This document shows, piece after piece, positions 1 through 8,947 of a stretch of DNA of 64,000 nt (its first letter is position 1; every line of letters begins with the position of its first letter). Location of the stretch: assembly GCF_003058365.1 (NCBI RefSeq), contig NZ_CP028858.1:2158836-2222835 (forward strand), given 5' to 3'. The notes under the pieces were generated by a model, which saw only the letters and a program-made list of their open reading frames with translations, searched no databases and had not been told where the DNA came from. A program made the position numbers and the translations under genes. Source of the stretch: Halococcoides cellulosivorans (GTDB lineage: Archaea > Halobacteriota > Halobacteria > Halobacteriales > Haloarculaceae).

Positions 1-1000
1 TCACCGCAGCGGTCCCGTCGGCGTCCGACCTGGCGACGTCCGCACCGCGCAACTCGACCGTCGCGTCGGGGACGGGATCGTCGCCCGCGGTCACCCGGAT
101 CGTCGCCGGATCACCCGGCGTCGCGAGCAGGCGGTCCGCCGACAGCGACGCCCGGAGGTGGGCGATGTCGATCTCGCGGGTCCCCGCGAAGTCGCCCCGC
201 TCGACTGTGATCTGGACGGTCTCGCCGGACTCTGGCAGTCGGACGCGTGCACGACCCGAACTGTCGGTCCGGCCCGTCCGGTCGCCGTCGAGTGTGACGG
301 TCGCGTTCGGCACGGGGCGAGATCCGATCGCGGCCCTGACGGTCACGACCGATCCCGGATAGAGGTCGCCAGTGACGGAGACGACCAGAGTCCCGCGGAC
401 GGTCACCGTCCGCTCGATCCGATCGGTGCCGTTCTCGGGAGTCGCCGTCGTGGCCGTCTGTGCGGCGACCACGCCGATCCCGGCGCGCTCGACGGTCACC
501 GTCTCGGGGGGCTGGCAGGCGGCGTCGCTCGGCAGATCGGCGGCGACGGTCAGGCGGCGCTCGTAGGGGACGCGCGTCGCGACCGTCCCGCTGTCGTCGG
601 TGACGCCGATCGACCGATCGTTGACGAAGACCTCCGCGCCCGCGACCGGGCCGCGCGGCGACCGCACGACGACGGCCATTCGATCGCCGGGCACGACCCG
701 CGCGGGCACGACGATCGAACACGTCGGCGCCAGCAGTTCGCCGCCCGGATCGCCGTCCTCGACCGGACGGGTTTCGCCCCCGTCGGTGCCCTCGCTCGGA
801 TCGGCGGTCTCGCCAGTCTCCTCGGGCGACGGTGCGGTCTGAGTGGCGTTCTCGCCGGGACCGGTCGGCTCGCGAGCGTCGCTCGGGTTCGGGTGTGGCG
901 CGGCGACCGCCGCGAACAGGAGTGCGACGACACAGAGCGCGATGACGAACAACTGATCGGCCGGCCAGTCGGCCGCGAGACGACGCAGGTCACTCAGCAT
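1..1000 (-). CDS. Membrane-anchored surface protein with Ig-like domains, 3' end outside window
   Basis: The frame is open from an ATG at 1000 to the left edge (333 residues visible), so the C-terminus is missing. Residues 15-31 form a hydrophobic segment (FVIALCVVALLFAAVAA), followed by an acidic Thr/Pro/Glu-rich linker to about residue 75. After that come at least three beta-rich repeats of the carboxypeptidase-regulatory/Ig-like kind, with recurring patterns such as GAEVFVNDRSVGVTDDSG, NATVTLDGDRTGRTDSSG and DATVELRGADVARSDADG. This indicates an extracellular protein held by its N-terminal helix. It is divergent from hisC. The missing part could carry a DUF4129-type domain, as in some archaeal surface proteins, but that is a guess. 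Confidence 0.75.
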   Translation of the reverse strand, partial: MLSDLRRLAADWPADQLFVIALCVVALLFAAVAAPHPNPSDAREPTGPGENATQTAPSPEETGETADPSEGTDGGETRPVEDGDPGGELLAPTCSIVVPARVVPGDRMAVVVRSPRGPVAGAEVFVNDRSIGVTDDSGTVATRVPYERRLTVAADLPSDAACQPPETVTVERAGIGVVAAQTATTATPENGTDRIERTVTVRGTLVVSVTGDLYPGSVVTVRAAIGSRPVPNATVTLDGDRTGRTDSSGRARVRLPESGETVQITVERGDFAGTREIDIAHLRASLSADRLLATPGDPATIRVTAGDDPVPDATVELRGADVARSDADGTAAV

Positions 1001-1070
1001 CGGCAGGTGACCCACCGTTCGCCCCACGGGGGCGTCATTCTGTCGGACACCGCGATCCGAGGTAGGGAGA

Positions 1071-1076
1071 CTTATC
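1071..1076 (+). promoter_or_regulatory. TATA-like box of hisC
   Basis: The sequence cttatc lies 25-30 bases before the hisC ATG, the spacing of a haloarchaeal promoter with little or no leader. Confidence 0.4.
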
Positions 1077-1100
1077 TGGGGGCGTCCCCCGGTTTCGTAC

Positions 1101-2189
1101 ATGGAGCCGCGCGACCTCTCGGCGCATTCGGTCTATCGGCCGGGTCGCGGTATCGAGGAGACGGCCCGCGAGTTGGGCCTGGATCCCGACGACCTGGTCA
1201 AGCTCTCCTCGAACGAGAACCCCCTCGGCCCGAGTCCGGCGGCCGTCGACGCCGTCCGGGCGGCGGCCGATCAGATGCACGTCTACCCGACCACGAGTCA
1301 TACGGACCTCACCGCCGCGCTGGCCGAGGAGTGGGACGTTTCCGACGCCCAGATCTGGCTGGCCAACGGCGGCGACGGCGCGCTTGATTACCTCGCACGC
1401 GCGATGATCGAGCCCGGCGACCGCGTGCTCGTCCCCGAGCCCGATTTCACGTATCACGCGATGAGCGCGCGATACCACCACGCGACCGTCGACAGCGTCC
1501 CGCTGGTCGCCGAGGAGGAGTTTCGCCAGACGCCCGACCGGATCGCCGGGGCCGTCGACGACCACCGGATCGTCTATCTCACCCGCCCGCACAACCCGAC
1601 GGGGTCGACGATCGACCTCGAATCGCTCCGGGCGATCGCCGATCGAACCGGCCCTGAAACGCTCGTGGTCGTCGACGAGGCCTACCAGCGCTTCGCGGAC
1701 GTGACGAGCGCCGTCGAGTTGCTCTCGGAGCGCGACGACGTCGCCGTCCTGCGGAGTTTCTCGAAGACCTACGGGATGGCGGGCATCCGCCTGGGGTATG
1801 CGGTCGTCCCCGAGGCCTGGGCCGACGCCTACGCCGCGATCAACACCCCGTTCGCGGCGAGCGAACTCGCCTGTCGGGCCGGCCTCGCCGCGATCGAGGA
1901 CGACGAGCACCTCGACCGGACGCTCGATCTGGTGGAGTGGGCCCGCTCGTACATCCGCGAGCACCTCGACGCGCCGACGCTGCCCAGCGGCGGGAACTTC
2001 GTGCTCGCCGAGGTCGGTGACGCGACGAGCGTCACCGAGCGCGCCCGCGAGCGAGGCGTCCTCATCCGGGACTGTACCTCCTTCGGCCTCGAGGAATACG
2101 CCCGGATCTCCGTGGGCCGACGCGAACAGCTCCCCGACGCGATCGAGACGCTCAACGACGTGCTCGCGACCGTCGAGACCACACCATAG
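1101..2189 (+). CDS. hisC: Histidinol-phosphate aminotransferase
   Basis: This 362-residue class I/II PLP aminotransferase converts imidazole-acetol phosphate to histidinol phosphate in histidine synthesis. The N-terminus has the family signature LSSNENPLGPSPAA (about residues 34-47). NPTGS is at about 173-177, VVDEAYQRF at about 193-201, and the PLP lysine lies in SFSKTYGMAGIRLGY near residue 221. Length is normal for the family. The ATG at 1101 follows a TATA-like box by about 25 bases. The next gene begins one base after its stop, so hisC, the AK6-like kinase and the phosphatidyltransferase look like one operon. Confidence 0.95.
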   Translation: MEPRDLSAHSVYRPGRGIEETARELGLDPDDLVKLSSNENPLGPSPAAVDAVRAAADQMHVYPTTSHTDLTAALAEEWDVSDAQIWLANGGDGALDYLARAMIEPGDRVLVPEPDFTYHAMSARYHHATVDSVPLVAEEEFRQTPDRIAGAVDDHRIVYLTRPHNPTGSTIDLESLRAIADRTGPETLVVVDEAYQRFADVTSAVELLSERDDVAVLRSFSKTYGMAGIRLGYAVVPEAWADAYAAINTPFAASELACRAGLAAIEDDEHLDRTLDLVEWARSYIREHLDAPTLPSGGNFVLAEVGDATSVTERARERGVLIRDCTSFGLEEYARISVGRREQLPDAIETLNDVLATVETTP

Positions 2190-2190
2190 C

Positions 2191-2697
2191 ATGCGCGTCG
2201 CACTCACTGGCACCCCCGGGACGGGCAAGACCACCGCGAGCGAGTTGCTCGACAGCGACCTCTCGATCGTCCACCTCAACCAGCTCGTCACCGAGGAGGG
2301 ACTCGCACTGGGCCACGACGAATCGCGAGACAGCGCGATCGCAGACCTCGACGCGATCACCGATCGGCTCGACGGCCGCGACGACGTGCTGATCGAGTCG
2401 CATCTCGCCCATCACCTCCCGGTCGATCGAGTCGTCGTGTTGCGCTGTCAGCCCGAGGCCCTGATCGATCGGCTCACGGATCGCGGCGAGTCGGCCGCAT
2501 CGGCCCGCGAGAACGCCGAGAGCGAGGCGCTCGACGTCGTCCTCGGCGAGGCCGTCGCGGCCCACGGAGAAAGCGCCGTGATCGAAATCGACACGACCGA
2601 CCGCTCGCCCGCCGAGGTGGCCGCCGCGATCGATCGCGCGATCGACGGCGACGGGCCCGCGCCAGGGTCGGTCTCGTTTATCGAGTATCTCACATGA
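2191..2697 (+). CDS. AK6/Fap7-type adenylate kinase
   Basis: A 168-residue P-loop kinase. Walker A is GTPGTGKTT at residues 6-14, directly after the first beta strand. The later stretches VLIESHLAHHLPVDRVVVLRC and LIDRLTDRG are typical of the small AK6 group. Members interconvert AMP/ATP and ADP, and the eukaryotic homologue Fap7 also acts in small-subunit ribosome maturation. The start at 2191 lies one base after the hisC stop, and the stop overlaps the next start as ATGA, so translation is probably coupled. The C-terminus (SVSFIEYLT) agrees with archaeal members. Confidence 0.88.
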   Translation: MRVALTGTPGTGKTTASELLDSDLSIVHLNQLVTEEGLALGHDESRDSAIADLDAITDRLDGRDDVLIESHLAHHLPVDRVVVLRCQPEALIDRLTDRGESAASARENAESEALDVVLGEAVAAHGESAVIEIDTTDRSPAEVAAAIDRAIDGDGPAPGSVSFIEYLT

Positions 2698-3305
2698 CAC
2701 TCGATCGCTTCCGCTCGGTGGCCGACCGCGTGATCGACCCGTTCGTGAGCGGTGCCGATCGCATCGGCCTCACGCCGAACGCGATCAGTTGGCTCGCGCT
2801 CGTGCTCGCGGTCGGCGCGGCGCTATCCTTCGCGCTCGCTGGCGAGCGCACGCTCCTGTACGCGCCCGCCGCTGTGGTCGTGCTCGCGAGCGGTGCGTGT
2901 GACGTTCTCGACGGCGCGCTCGCGCGCCACCAGGGGTCGAGTTCGCGCGCGGGTGACTTCCTCGATCACGTCCTCGACCGGTACGCCGACCTGGCGATCG
3001 TCGCGGGCCTCGCGGTCGGGATCGGCCGGCTCGACCTGGGCTTCGCGGCGATCACGGGCGTCGTGTTCACCTCGTATCTCGGGACACAGGCCCAGGCCGT
3101 CGGCCTGAATCGCGCCTACGGCGGGGCGCTCGGGCGGGCCGACCGCCTGGCGCTCGCGGCGGTCGTCGGCCTGATCGCCGCGACGGACGTCTCGCTGGCG
3201 GGCCACTCCCCGATCGCGTGGCTGCTCGTGATCTTCGCGCTCGCGGGCCACGCCACCGCCATCCAGCGGTTTATCGTCGCCTATCGCGACTTGCGCGAGA
3301 ACTGA
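2694..3305 (+). CDS. CDP-alcohol phosphatidyltransferase family membrane enzyme
   Basis: A 203-residue integral membrane protein with about five or six helices. It carries the full family motif: CDVLDGALAR followed by GDFLDHVLDRYAD, matching D-x2-DG-x2-AR...G-x3-D-x3-D, whose aspartates bind the metal. Such enzymes join a CDP-activated archaeol to a polar head group. Archaetidylinositol-phosphate synthase is the likely archaeal activity, but the substrate cannot be read from sequence. It overlaps the kinase gene by ATGA, and its 3' end overlaps the convergent gene by 25 bases. Confidence 0.88.
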   Translation: MTLDRFRSVADRVIDPFVSGADRIGLTPNAISWLALVLAVGAALSFALAGERTLLYAPAAVVVLASGACDVLDGALARHQGSSSRAGDFLDHVLDRYADLAIVAGLAVGIGRLDLGFAAITGVVFTSYLGTQAQAVGLNRAYGGALGRADRLALAAVVGLIAATDVSLAGHSPIAWLLVIFALAGHATAIQRFIVAYRDLREN

Positions 3306-4267
3306 TCCAGGCCGACCTGCCGATACGGCCCCGGCGGATCCCGAACCCACGCCGACGAGTTGTCGCGCTCGCGGTCGGGGTCCGGGGTCGATGGGGCCAC
3401 GTCGGGGTCCGCGGCGGCCTCGAAGCCCGGACAGTCCGGGCCACACTCCGCGCGCGGGTCGACGATCCGGTCGGCCCACGCACAGTCGGGCAGCGTCGCC
3501 GTGCCGACCGAGACGGCCGAACACCGCGCACAGGCCGGCCAGTCCGATCGCGAGGGTCGCCAGCCCGCGCCGTAGGCGCGCTCGGCGATCGCGATCCGCC
3601 GGCGGCGTTTCGCGCTCTGATCGACCGTCTCGATCGTCCACGCGCCCGGATCGCGATCGAGCACTTCGAGGCCCCAGTCGTCCGGATCGAGTGAAAGCGC
3701 CTCGCGGACGACACGGCGCTCGCCGCTCGCGGGGTCGAACTGCCAGATGCCCACCGGATCGGGCACGCGGTGTTCGTGCGCCCCGGTGACGTGGGAGGCG
3801 GTCACGAGCACGACGCGGTCGACGACCCCGAGGCTCACGTCGTGGCGCACCTGGGCGCGGAGGTCGCCGGGTCGATCGAGGTCGGGTTTGTTCTCGATCG
3901 CGACGATCGAATCGACCCAGTCGTCGGGATACGGCCGGGCAAGTCGGTAGGTCGTCCGCCGCCCGTCGCGCTCAGCGACGAGCGCGCCCGCGTCGAGAGC
4001 GTGCTCGATCGCGCGCTGGGCGTGCTCGGGGTGGGCATCGACCGCGGCGGCCGGGCGCGGGTCGCTCGCCGCGAACGCCTCGATCACGACCGGCGGAATC
4101 GCCCGATCGGTGATCGACGCCCGAGTCTCGAAATCGGGCCCCGGGTCGAGAACGATCACGTCCGCGATCCGGCGCGTGTCGACACCCGTCCCGATCTGGC
4201 GAGCGAGGACCCGGTCGCGCTCCTCGACGTGGGCACACACCGCGAGTTCGAACGCCGCTTCGCGCAC
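3281..4267 (-). CDS. DUF5787-like haloarchaeal protein
   Basis: A 328-residue soluble protein starting at GTG 4267 (VREAAFELAVCAHVEE). The N-terminal region has alternating acidic and hydrophobic stretches, with IVAIENKPDLD and VVLVTASHV in the middle, which recall a PD-(D/E)xK nuclease-like core (E-N-K). The C-terminal quarter has cysteines in pairs (CARCSAVSVG, CAWADR, CGPDCPGFE) that could bind zinc. I recognise the family only as a conserved haloarchaeal one. The GTG was chosen because the family N-terminus aligns there and nothing upstream looks like protein. The last 25 bases overlap the convergent gene. Confidence 0.75.
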   Translation of the reverse strand: MREAAFELAVCAHVEERDRVLARQIGTGVDTRRIADVIVLDPGPDFETRASITDRAIPPVVIEAFAASDPRPAAAVDAHPEHAQRAIEHALDAGALVAERDGRRTTYRLARPYPDDWVDSIVAIENKPDLDRPGDLRAQVRHDVSLGVVDRVVLVTASHVTGAHEHRVPDPVGIWQFDPASGERRVVREALSLDPDDWGLEVLDRDPGAWTIETVDQSAKRRRRIAIAERAYGAGWRPSRSDWPACARCSAVSVGTATLPDCAWADRIVDPRAECGPDCPGFEAAADPDVAPSTPDPDRERDNSSAWVRDPPGPYRQVGLDQFSRKSR

Positions 4268-4345
4268 GACCAGTGATCGGACCGGTGGCTCAAAACGCCC
4301 CCGACCCGGGAAAGATTGACATCGGCCCGGCCGCGACCGCCGTTC

Positions 4346-4552
4346 ATGGACGACGATCGGGGCTGTCCGAAGTGCGGTCACGAAGAGACCGACGTGGGCG
4401 AGATCGCGACCACTGGCACCGGCCTCTCGAAGCTGTTCGACATCCAGACGAACAGCTTCAACGTGGTCTCGTGTACGAACTGCGGGTATTCGGAGCTGTA
4501 CCGGGACCGGACCAGCGGGTCGAGCGACATCGTCGACGTCTTCCTCGGGTGA
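4346..4552 (+). CDS. Small zinc-ribbon protein
   Basis: A 68-residue protein with two Cys pairs, CPKCGHEETD near the N-terminus and CTNCGYSELY near residue 45, forming a zinc ribbon. The sequence between (GLSKLFDIQTNSFNVVSC) matches a conserved archaeal family annotated as nucleic-acid-binding zinc ribbons. The ATG at 4346 was preferred over an upstream in-frame start because the cysteine motif normally begins within the first ten residues. Its stop overlaps the GTG of the next gene. Confidence 0.8.
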   Translation: MDDDRGCPKCGHEETDVGEIATTGTGLSKLFDIQTNSFNVVSCTNCGYSELYRDRTSGSSDIVDVFLG

Positions 4553-4713
4553 GCAGCGTGACTGGTGGCACGGGCCTCGCGATCGTCCTGTTCGCGATGA
4601 CCGTCGGCCTCGGCGGGGGGCTCGCCCTGTACGCACTGGTGCGGGCCGAACACGACCGAAGGGTCACCGATCGCGAGACCGCCGAGCGACTGGCCCGGCG
4701 CGATCGGGACTGA
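4549..4713 (+). CDS. Single-pass small membrane protein
   Basis: 54 residues with one clear transmembrane helix (LAIVLFAMTVGLGGGLALYALV) followed by a charged tail rich in Arg and Asp. The GTG start overlaps the stop of the zinc-ribbon gene (GTGA), which supports it as a real, coupled gene. A second in-frame GTG lies at 4558. Function is not known. Confidence 0.6.
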   Translation: MSSVTGGTGLAIVLFAMTVGLGGGLALYALVRAEHDRRVTDRETAERLARRDRD

Positions 4714-4794
4714 CCCGCGGGTCGTCACCGACTGCCAGGTCAATCACGACCGGCGAGCCGCGACGCTCTTGGGGCCGGGCCGCGAAGGGCGTGC

Positions 4795-5676
4795 GTGCTC
4801 TTCGGGTATCTGTTCGCCGGCGTCGCTGCGTTGCTCTTCGGCGTCTACCTCGTCGCGATCAAGGAGTATTTCACCGACTATCCGTTCCCGATCTTTCTCG
4901 CGACGATCAACTCGATCGCCCTGTTGACCTACCTGCCGTTCGCGGTGCTCACGCTCGACGGGCCCGCACTCCCCGGTGGTGCGGACCCCCGGACGGTGGG
5001 GACGATCGTCGCCGTCGCCGTGCTCACCGGCGTCGCCGTCCTCTTCTTTTTCCACGCGCTCGTGCGTGGCGAGGCCTCCTACGTCGCGCCGATCAGCAAG
5101 ATCGTCCCCGTGTTCGTCCTCCCGATCGAGGTGATCGCGCTCGGTGAGATCCTCTCGGGACTCCAGATCGCGGGCGTCCTCGTCGCCACGGTCGCGATCT
5201 ACGTCGCGAACTACCGCCCGGGCGAACTGTTCGAGCCGATCCGCCGTGCGGCGACCTCGCGGGCGGCCCAGTTGGCGCTCGCGAGCGCGCTCACCTTCGG
5301 GTTCGTCGACGTGGGCAAGCGCTTCATCGTCGATGCCGACCACCTGGGCGTCCCCCCACAGACGTACATTCCGATCATGTTCGCGATCACGACGCTGATG
5401 GTGCTGCCCTTCGCCGTCCGGCGGGAGATGCCCACGGGCTTTCGGGACGACCTCCCACTCTTTCTCGCGGCGGGGCTCCTCGTCGCCGTCGGGAATCACC
5501 TGGTCTTGCTCGCCTTCCAGGTGATCCCCGCGAGTGTGGGGTCACCGATCGTCAACGCCCAGGCCGTCGTCGCCGTCCTGATCGGCGGCTTCGTGCTCCA
5601 CGAGAAGTACCTCCGCGTGCGACTCGTCGCCGCGCTGCTCGCGGTGCTCGGCATCGCGATGATCACGCTCGGATAG
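4795..5676 (+). CDS. EamA/DMT-superfamily transporter
   Basis: A 293-residue protein with about ten transmembrane helices in two repeats of five, as in drug/metabolite transporters. Typical EamA features are the repeat ends (YVAPISKIVPVFVLPIEVIALGE and SVGSPIVNAQAVVAVLIGGFVLHEK) at equivalent places before the last helices of each half. The substrate is unknown. The start is GTG at 4795. It is convergent with the dockerin protein downstream. Confidence 0.85.
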   Translation: MLFGYLFAGVAALLFGVYLVAIKEYFTDYPFPIFLATINSIALLTYLPFAVLTLDGPALPGGADPRTVGTIVAVAVLTGVAVLFFFHALVRGEASYVAPISKIVPVFVLPIEVIALGEILSGLQIAGVLVATVAIYVANYRPGELFEPIRRAATSRAAQLALASALTFGFVDVGKRFIVDADHLGVPPQTYIPIMFAITTLMVLPFAVRREMPTGFRDDLPLFLAAGLLVAVGNHLVLLAFQVIPASVGSPIVNAQAVVAVLIGGFVLHEKYLRVRLVAALLAVLGIAMITLG

Positions 5677-5706
5677 CGACAGGCCATCGAGACCGAACCG
5701 AGTCGG

Positions 5707-6432
5707 TCAGACGTCTTCGAACAGCGCGAGGACGTCCTGGAGGTCGACGCTCCCGTCCGAATCGACGTCGTAATACTGGCTGTTGGCGGCCACAGCCTCC
5801 GTGCCGGTGTGCTGGAACAGCGCGTTCACGTCGGGGAAGTCGATCCGGCCGTTTCCATTCAGGTCTTCGTAGAGGCCATCGCCGTCGGGATCGGTGGCCC
5901 CCGGATCGGCCGGCCACGTCGGGCCCGACTCCGGCGTCGGCGTCGTCGTCGGATCGGTCGGCGTCGGCGTCGGGTCGCCCTCGACGAACACGTCGAATCG
6001 GACGCTCCCGGAAAAATATGGGGGTGCACTGTACTCGGCCACATAGCCCGTGGTTTCGGTCGGACGCACCGTCCGTTCGCGGCCGGTCGATCCGTCGTCC
6101 CAGAACCAGTCGTAGACACTCCCACTGGTCACGTGCAGTGCGAGTGTCACCGGCGTCCCCGGGGCCACGGTGACACTGGTTGTCTCCTGAATCGGCCCGT
6201 CGTCGACCTGGATAGTGGGTTCGATTTCGGGGGGCGTATGCCCCGTGATCACTCGCGTCGAGGTGGTCCGGGACGTCGGCGTCTCGTCGTCCGTGGCCGC
6301 TGTCGACTCCGCCCCACTCGCGACGTGGCTCCCGACGACGACCCCGCCCAGTGTCGTCGCCAGCCCCGCCTTGAGCGCGCTCCGTCGGGTGCAAACCTGG
6401 TCCTCCTCCGGTGATTGTGATCGGTCGGGCAT
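5707..6432 (-). CDS. Tat-exported dockerin-domain protein
   Basis: 241 residues. The N-terminus has twin arginines before a hydrophobic stretch (TRRSALKAGLATTLGGVVVG), a Tat-type signal. Residues about 75-150 form a PKD-like beta domain with a Trp-rich core (YDWFWDDGS). A Thr/Pro linker follows, and then a type I dockerin with two calcium-binding repeats: DPDGDGLYEDLNGNGRIDF with PDVNALFQH, and DVDSDGSVDLQDVLALFE. Dockerins bind cohesins, and two cohesin proteins lie in this window at 37384-39527. The PKD-like part could bind a substrate or the envelope; no catalytic domain is visible. Confidence 0.8.
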   Translation of the reverse strand: MPDRSQSPEEDQVCTRRSALKAGLATTLGGVVVGSHVASGAESTAATDDETPTSRTTSTRVITGHTPPEIEPTIQVDDGPIQETTSVTVAPGTPVTLALHVTSGSVYDWFWDDGSTGRERTVRPTETTGYVAEYSAPPYFSGSVRFDVFVEGDPTPTPTDPTTTPTPESGPTWPADPGATDPDGDGLYEDLNGNGRIDFPDVNALFQHTGTEAVAANSQYYDVDSDGSVDLQDVLALFEDV

Positions 6433-6694
6433 AGATTGACGCTCTCGTTCGAACTAATTTGTTTTCTGACGCCGTTAATCTATTGGAAAATAACTGAGAG
6501 TCACAACCATCGGACGAAGAAACCGCCCCGATGGGGCTTCAGACAACCATTCAGTCCAGATCGGCGGAAGCGAATCGGCTCCACAGTCGCCAGCGCTGGC
6601 GTCGCATCGGTCCGCTCGGGACTCCCGACAGCCCACCGAGAACAACGCCTTTATCACCGCCACCGGCCGAAACTCCGGTACGATTACTCCCGAG
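6433..6694. other. Divergent intergenic region with promoters
   Basis: 262 bases between divergent genes, locally AT-rich at 6450-6500. A TATA-like ctttatc at 6649-6655 lies 40-46 bases before the aIF2 gamma ATG, which would give a short leader of roughly 15 bases. I see no gene in it. Confidence 0.45.
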
Positions 6695-7924
6695 ATGACA
6701 GAACATCGTCAACCGGAGGTGAACATTGGTCTCGTCGGGCACGTCGACCACGGCAAGACGACGCTCGTCGAGGCCTTCAGCGGGGAGTGGACCGACCAAC
6801 ACTCCGAGGAAATGAAGCGGGGCATCTCGATCAGACTCGGCTACGCCGACGCGACCTTTCGTCGGTGTCCGGAGTGTGAGGACGCGGCGGGGTACACCGT
6901 CGCAGAGACCTGTCCCGAACACGACTGTGAGACCGAGTTCTTGCGGACGGTCTCCTTTGTGGACGCGCCGGGCCACGAGACGCTCATGGCGACGATGCTC
7001 TCGGGCGCGGCGATCATGGACGGCGCCGTGCTCGTCATCGCTGCGACCGAGGACGTCCCCCAGGCCCAGACCGAAGAGCACCTGATGGCGCTGGACTCGA
7101 TCGGCATCGAGAACGTCGTCGTCGCACAGAACAAGATCGACCTCGTCGACCGCGAGCGCGCCGCAGAGCACTACGAGCAGATCCAGGAGTTCATCGCGGG
7201 GACCGTCGCGGAGGACGCTCCGATCGTCCCGATCAGCGCCCAACAGGAGGTCAACACCGACCTGCTGATCGAGGCGATCGAAGAAGAGATCCCCACGCCC
7301 GAGCGCGATTCCGACGCCGACGCCGAGTTGCTCGTCGCCCGGAGTTTCGACATCAATCGTCCGGGTGCGACGCCCGATCAGTTGACGGGCGGCGTCGTCG
7401 GCGGCACCCTGCTCAGCGGCGAACTCACCGTCGACGACGAGATCGAACTCGTGCCCGGCCGCGAGGTCGAGTCCGGCGGGCAGACGACCTACGAGTCGAT
7501 CACGACGACGCTCCGGTCGCTCCAGGCCGGTGGCGACCCCGTCGACTCGGTCCGTCCGGGTGGGCTGCTCGGCGCGGGCACCGGCCTCGACCCGTCGCTC
7601 ACCAAAGGCGACGCACTCGCGGGCCAGGTCGCCGGCCCGCCGGGGACGCTCCCGCCCGTGCGGGACAAATTCACGATGAAGATCGACCTGCTCGATCGCG
7701 TCGTCGGCGCAGACGGTGACGTCGACGAGGTCTCGACGGGCGAACCGCTGATGTTGACGGTGCGCACGGCGACGACGGTCGGATCGGTCACGAGCGCGCG
7801 CGGCGGCGAGGCCGAGGTCGCGCTCAAGCGCCCGGTCGCCGCCCGAGAGGGCGCGAAGATCGCGATCAACCGCCGCGTCGGGTCGCGCTGGCGGTTGATC
7901 GGCATCGGCACGCTCGACGGCTGA
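6695..7924 (+). CDS. eif2g: Translation initiation factor aIF2 subunit gamma
   Basis: 409-residue GTPase subunit of aIF2, which brings initiator tRNA to the small ribosomal subunit. G1 is GHVDHGKTT at residues 14-22. The [12 protein letters not shown] switch region is followed by a zinc knuckle with CPEC and a second Cys pair (CPEHDC). G3 is DAPGHE and G4 is NKID. Domains II and III follow with the conserved [11 protein letters not shown] region, and the protein ends IGIGTLDG. Length is normal. In many archaea this gene is followed by the PIN, rpoE1 and spt4 genes found here at 9533-10692. Confidence 0.97.
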   Translation: MTEHRQPEVNIGLVGHVDHGKTTLVEAFSGEWTDQHSEEMKRGISIRLGYADATFRRCPECEDAAGYTVAETCPEHDCETEFLRTVSFVDAPGHETLMATMLSGAAIMDGAVLVIAATEDVPQAQTEEHLMALDSIGIENVVVAQNKIDLVDRERAAEHYEQIQEFIAGTVAEDAPIVPISAQQEVNTDLLIEAIEEEIPTPERDSDADAELLVARSFDINRPGATPDQLTGGVVGGTLLSGELTVDDEIELVPGREVESGGQTTYESITTTLRSLQAGGDPVDSVRPGGLLGAGTGLDPSLTKGDALAGQVAGPPGTLPPVRDKFTMKIDLLDRVVGADGDVDEVSTGEPLMLTVRTATTVGSVTSARGGEAEVALKRPVAAREGAKIAINRRVGSRWRLIGIGTLDG

Positions 7925-7996
7925 AAGACCACCTTCCTTCGGGCGCACGCCCGGTCGTCCCACCCAGGCAGTCACGTCGCTCGACCCGGCCCGGTT

Positions 7997-8275
7997 TCAC
8001 AGGACGACGGCGTACACGACTGCGAGGAGAGCGATCGCGACGAGCGCACCCTCCTCGTGCTGGACGCCCAGAACGCGCGGATTGATGAGCCCGTAGACGC
8101 CCACCGCGAAGACGGGCACTGCGAGACTCCCGAGCACCGTAACCGTCGTCGACCCCCCTGCGATCGAGCGGGCACCCGCCACGACGAACGGTACTGTTAG
8201 CACGACGAAACACGCCGCGTAGAGGCGACCGCGAATGCGATGGCCTCCCTCCGGCCGATCCGTGAGCCGACGCAT
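7997..8275 (-). CDS. Small multi-pass membrane protein
   Basis: 92 residues with three predicted helices (LYAACFVVLTVPFVVAGA, VTVLGSLAVPVFAVGVYGLI, ALVAIALLAVVYAVVL). ATG 8275 is preferred over an in-frame GTG at 8317 because the extra residues look non-coding. It lies downstream of the HTH gene on the same strand and may be its operon partner. Function is not known. Confidence 0.6.
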   Translation of the reverse strand: MRRLTDRPEGGHRIRGRLYAACFVVLTVPFVVAGARSIAGGSTTVTVLGSLAVPVFAVGVYGLINPRVLGVQHEEGALVAIALLAVVYAVVL

Positions 8276-8433
8276 GGCCGAGACGACGACCCACGCCACC
8301 TTGGTCCTTCTCGTCACGTCGACGGGGCTGCTCGTCGATCTGCGTCGAGCGCCGCGTCGGTGCCGTCCGCCCGGTCGCCGTGGGCGAGCGCGCGAGGATC
8401 GCGATCGAGTGCCGCGTCGGCACCGGCGGCTGA

Positions 8434-8778
8434 TCAGTCCTCACCGACGTCGTCCCAGAGTTCGTCGACCCGGTCGCTGGGGTCGCCACGGTCGATATTC
8501 CGGAGGTCGAGCCCGTCCGCTTCGACGTCGAGTTCCAGTCGGTCGATCACGGTTTCGTACACCTGGTGGTGGTTCCCGTCCGGGTCGATATGCGTGTGCT
8601 CGACGAGCATCTCCGCCTCGACCATCTCCGAGACGCGGCGGTAGATCGTCGATTTCGCGACGCCACACTCGGTTTCGAGGGTCCGCACCGAGGCTGGCGA
8701 TCGCCCCGCGACGACCAGAATCTCTCGAACGACCGGATCGCCAAGCAGGTCCAGGACGGTGTCGGCCTCGAAGGTCAC
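8434..8778 (-). CDS. Winged-helix (ArsR-like) transcriptional regulator
   Basis: 114 residues with a winged-helix fold: LGDPVVREILVVAGRSPASV, then the helix-turn-helix (SVRTLETECGVAKSTIYRRV) and the wing (HIDPDGNHHQVYETVIDRLE). The start is GTG at 8778. It is divergent from the blue-copper protein gene across a 169-base gap, so autoregulation or control of that gene is plausible. No effector-binding cysteines are seen. Confidence 0.8.
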   Translation of the reverse strand: MTFEADTVLDLLGDPVVREILVVAGRSPASVRTLETECGVAKSTIYRRVSEMVEAEMLVEHTHIDPDGNHHQVYETVIDRLELDVEADGLDLRNIDRGDPSDRVDELWDDVGED

Positions 8779-8947
8779 AGGACCGACTGTATCGGCGTCG
8801 AGCGGTTAAGCGTTCGCCAGCCCCCGGCCGAGAGTTGCCGGTTGCGTGTGCCTCACTTGTCGTGACTGCGTGCCCTGCTCCTGTGAGCGTGACACACGAC
8901 ACGGTCCACCACGCCTCGGTCGTGCGTGGGCCGCATGGAGGTGACCG

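Noticed and set aside
158-1387. Long plus-strand frame over the left-edge surface protein and the start of hisC
   Set aside because: It overlaps two well-supported genes in other frames and has no motif.
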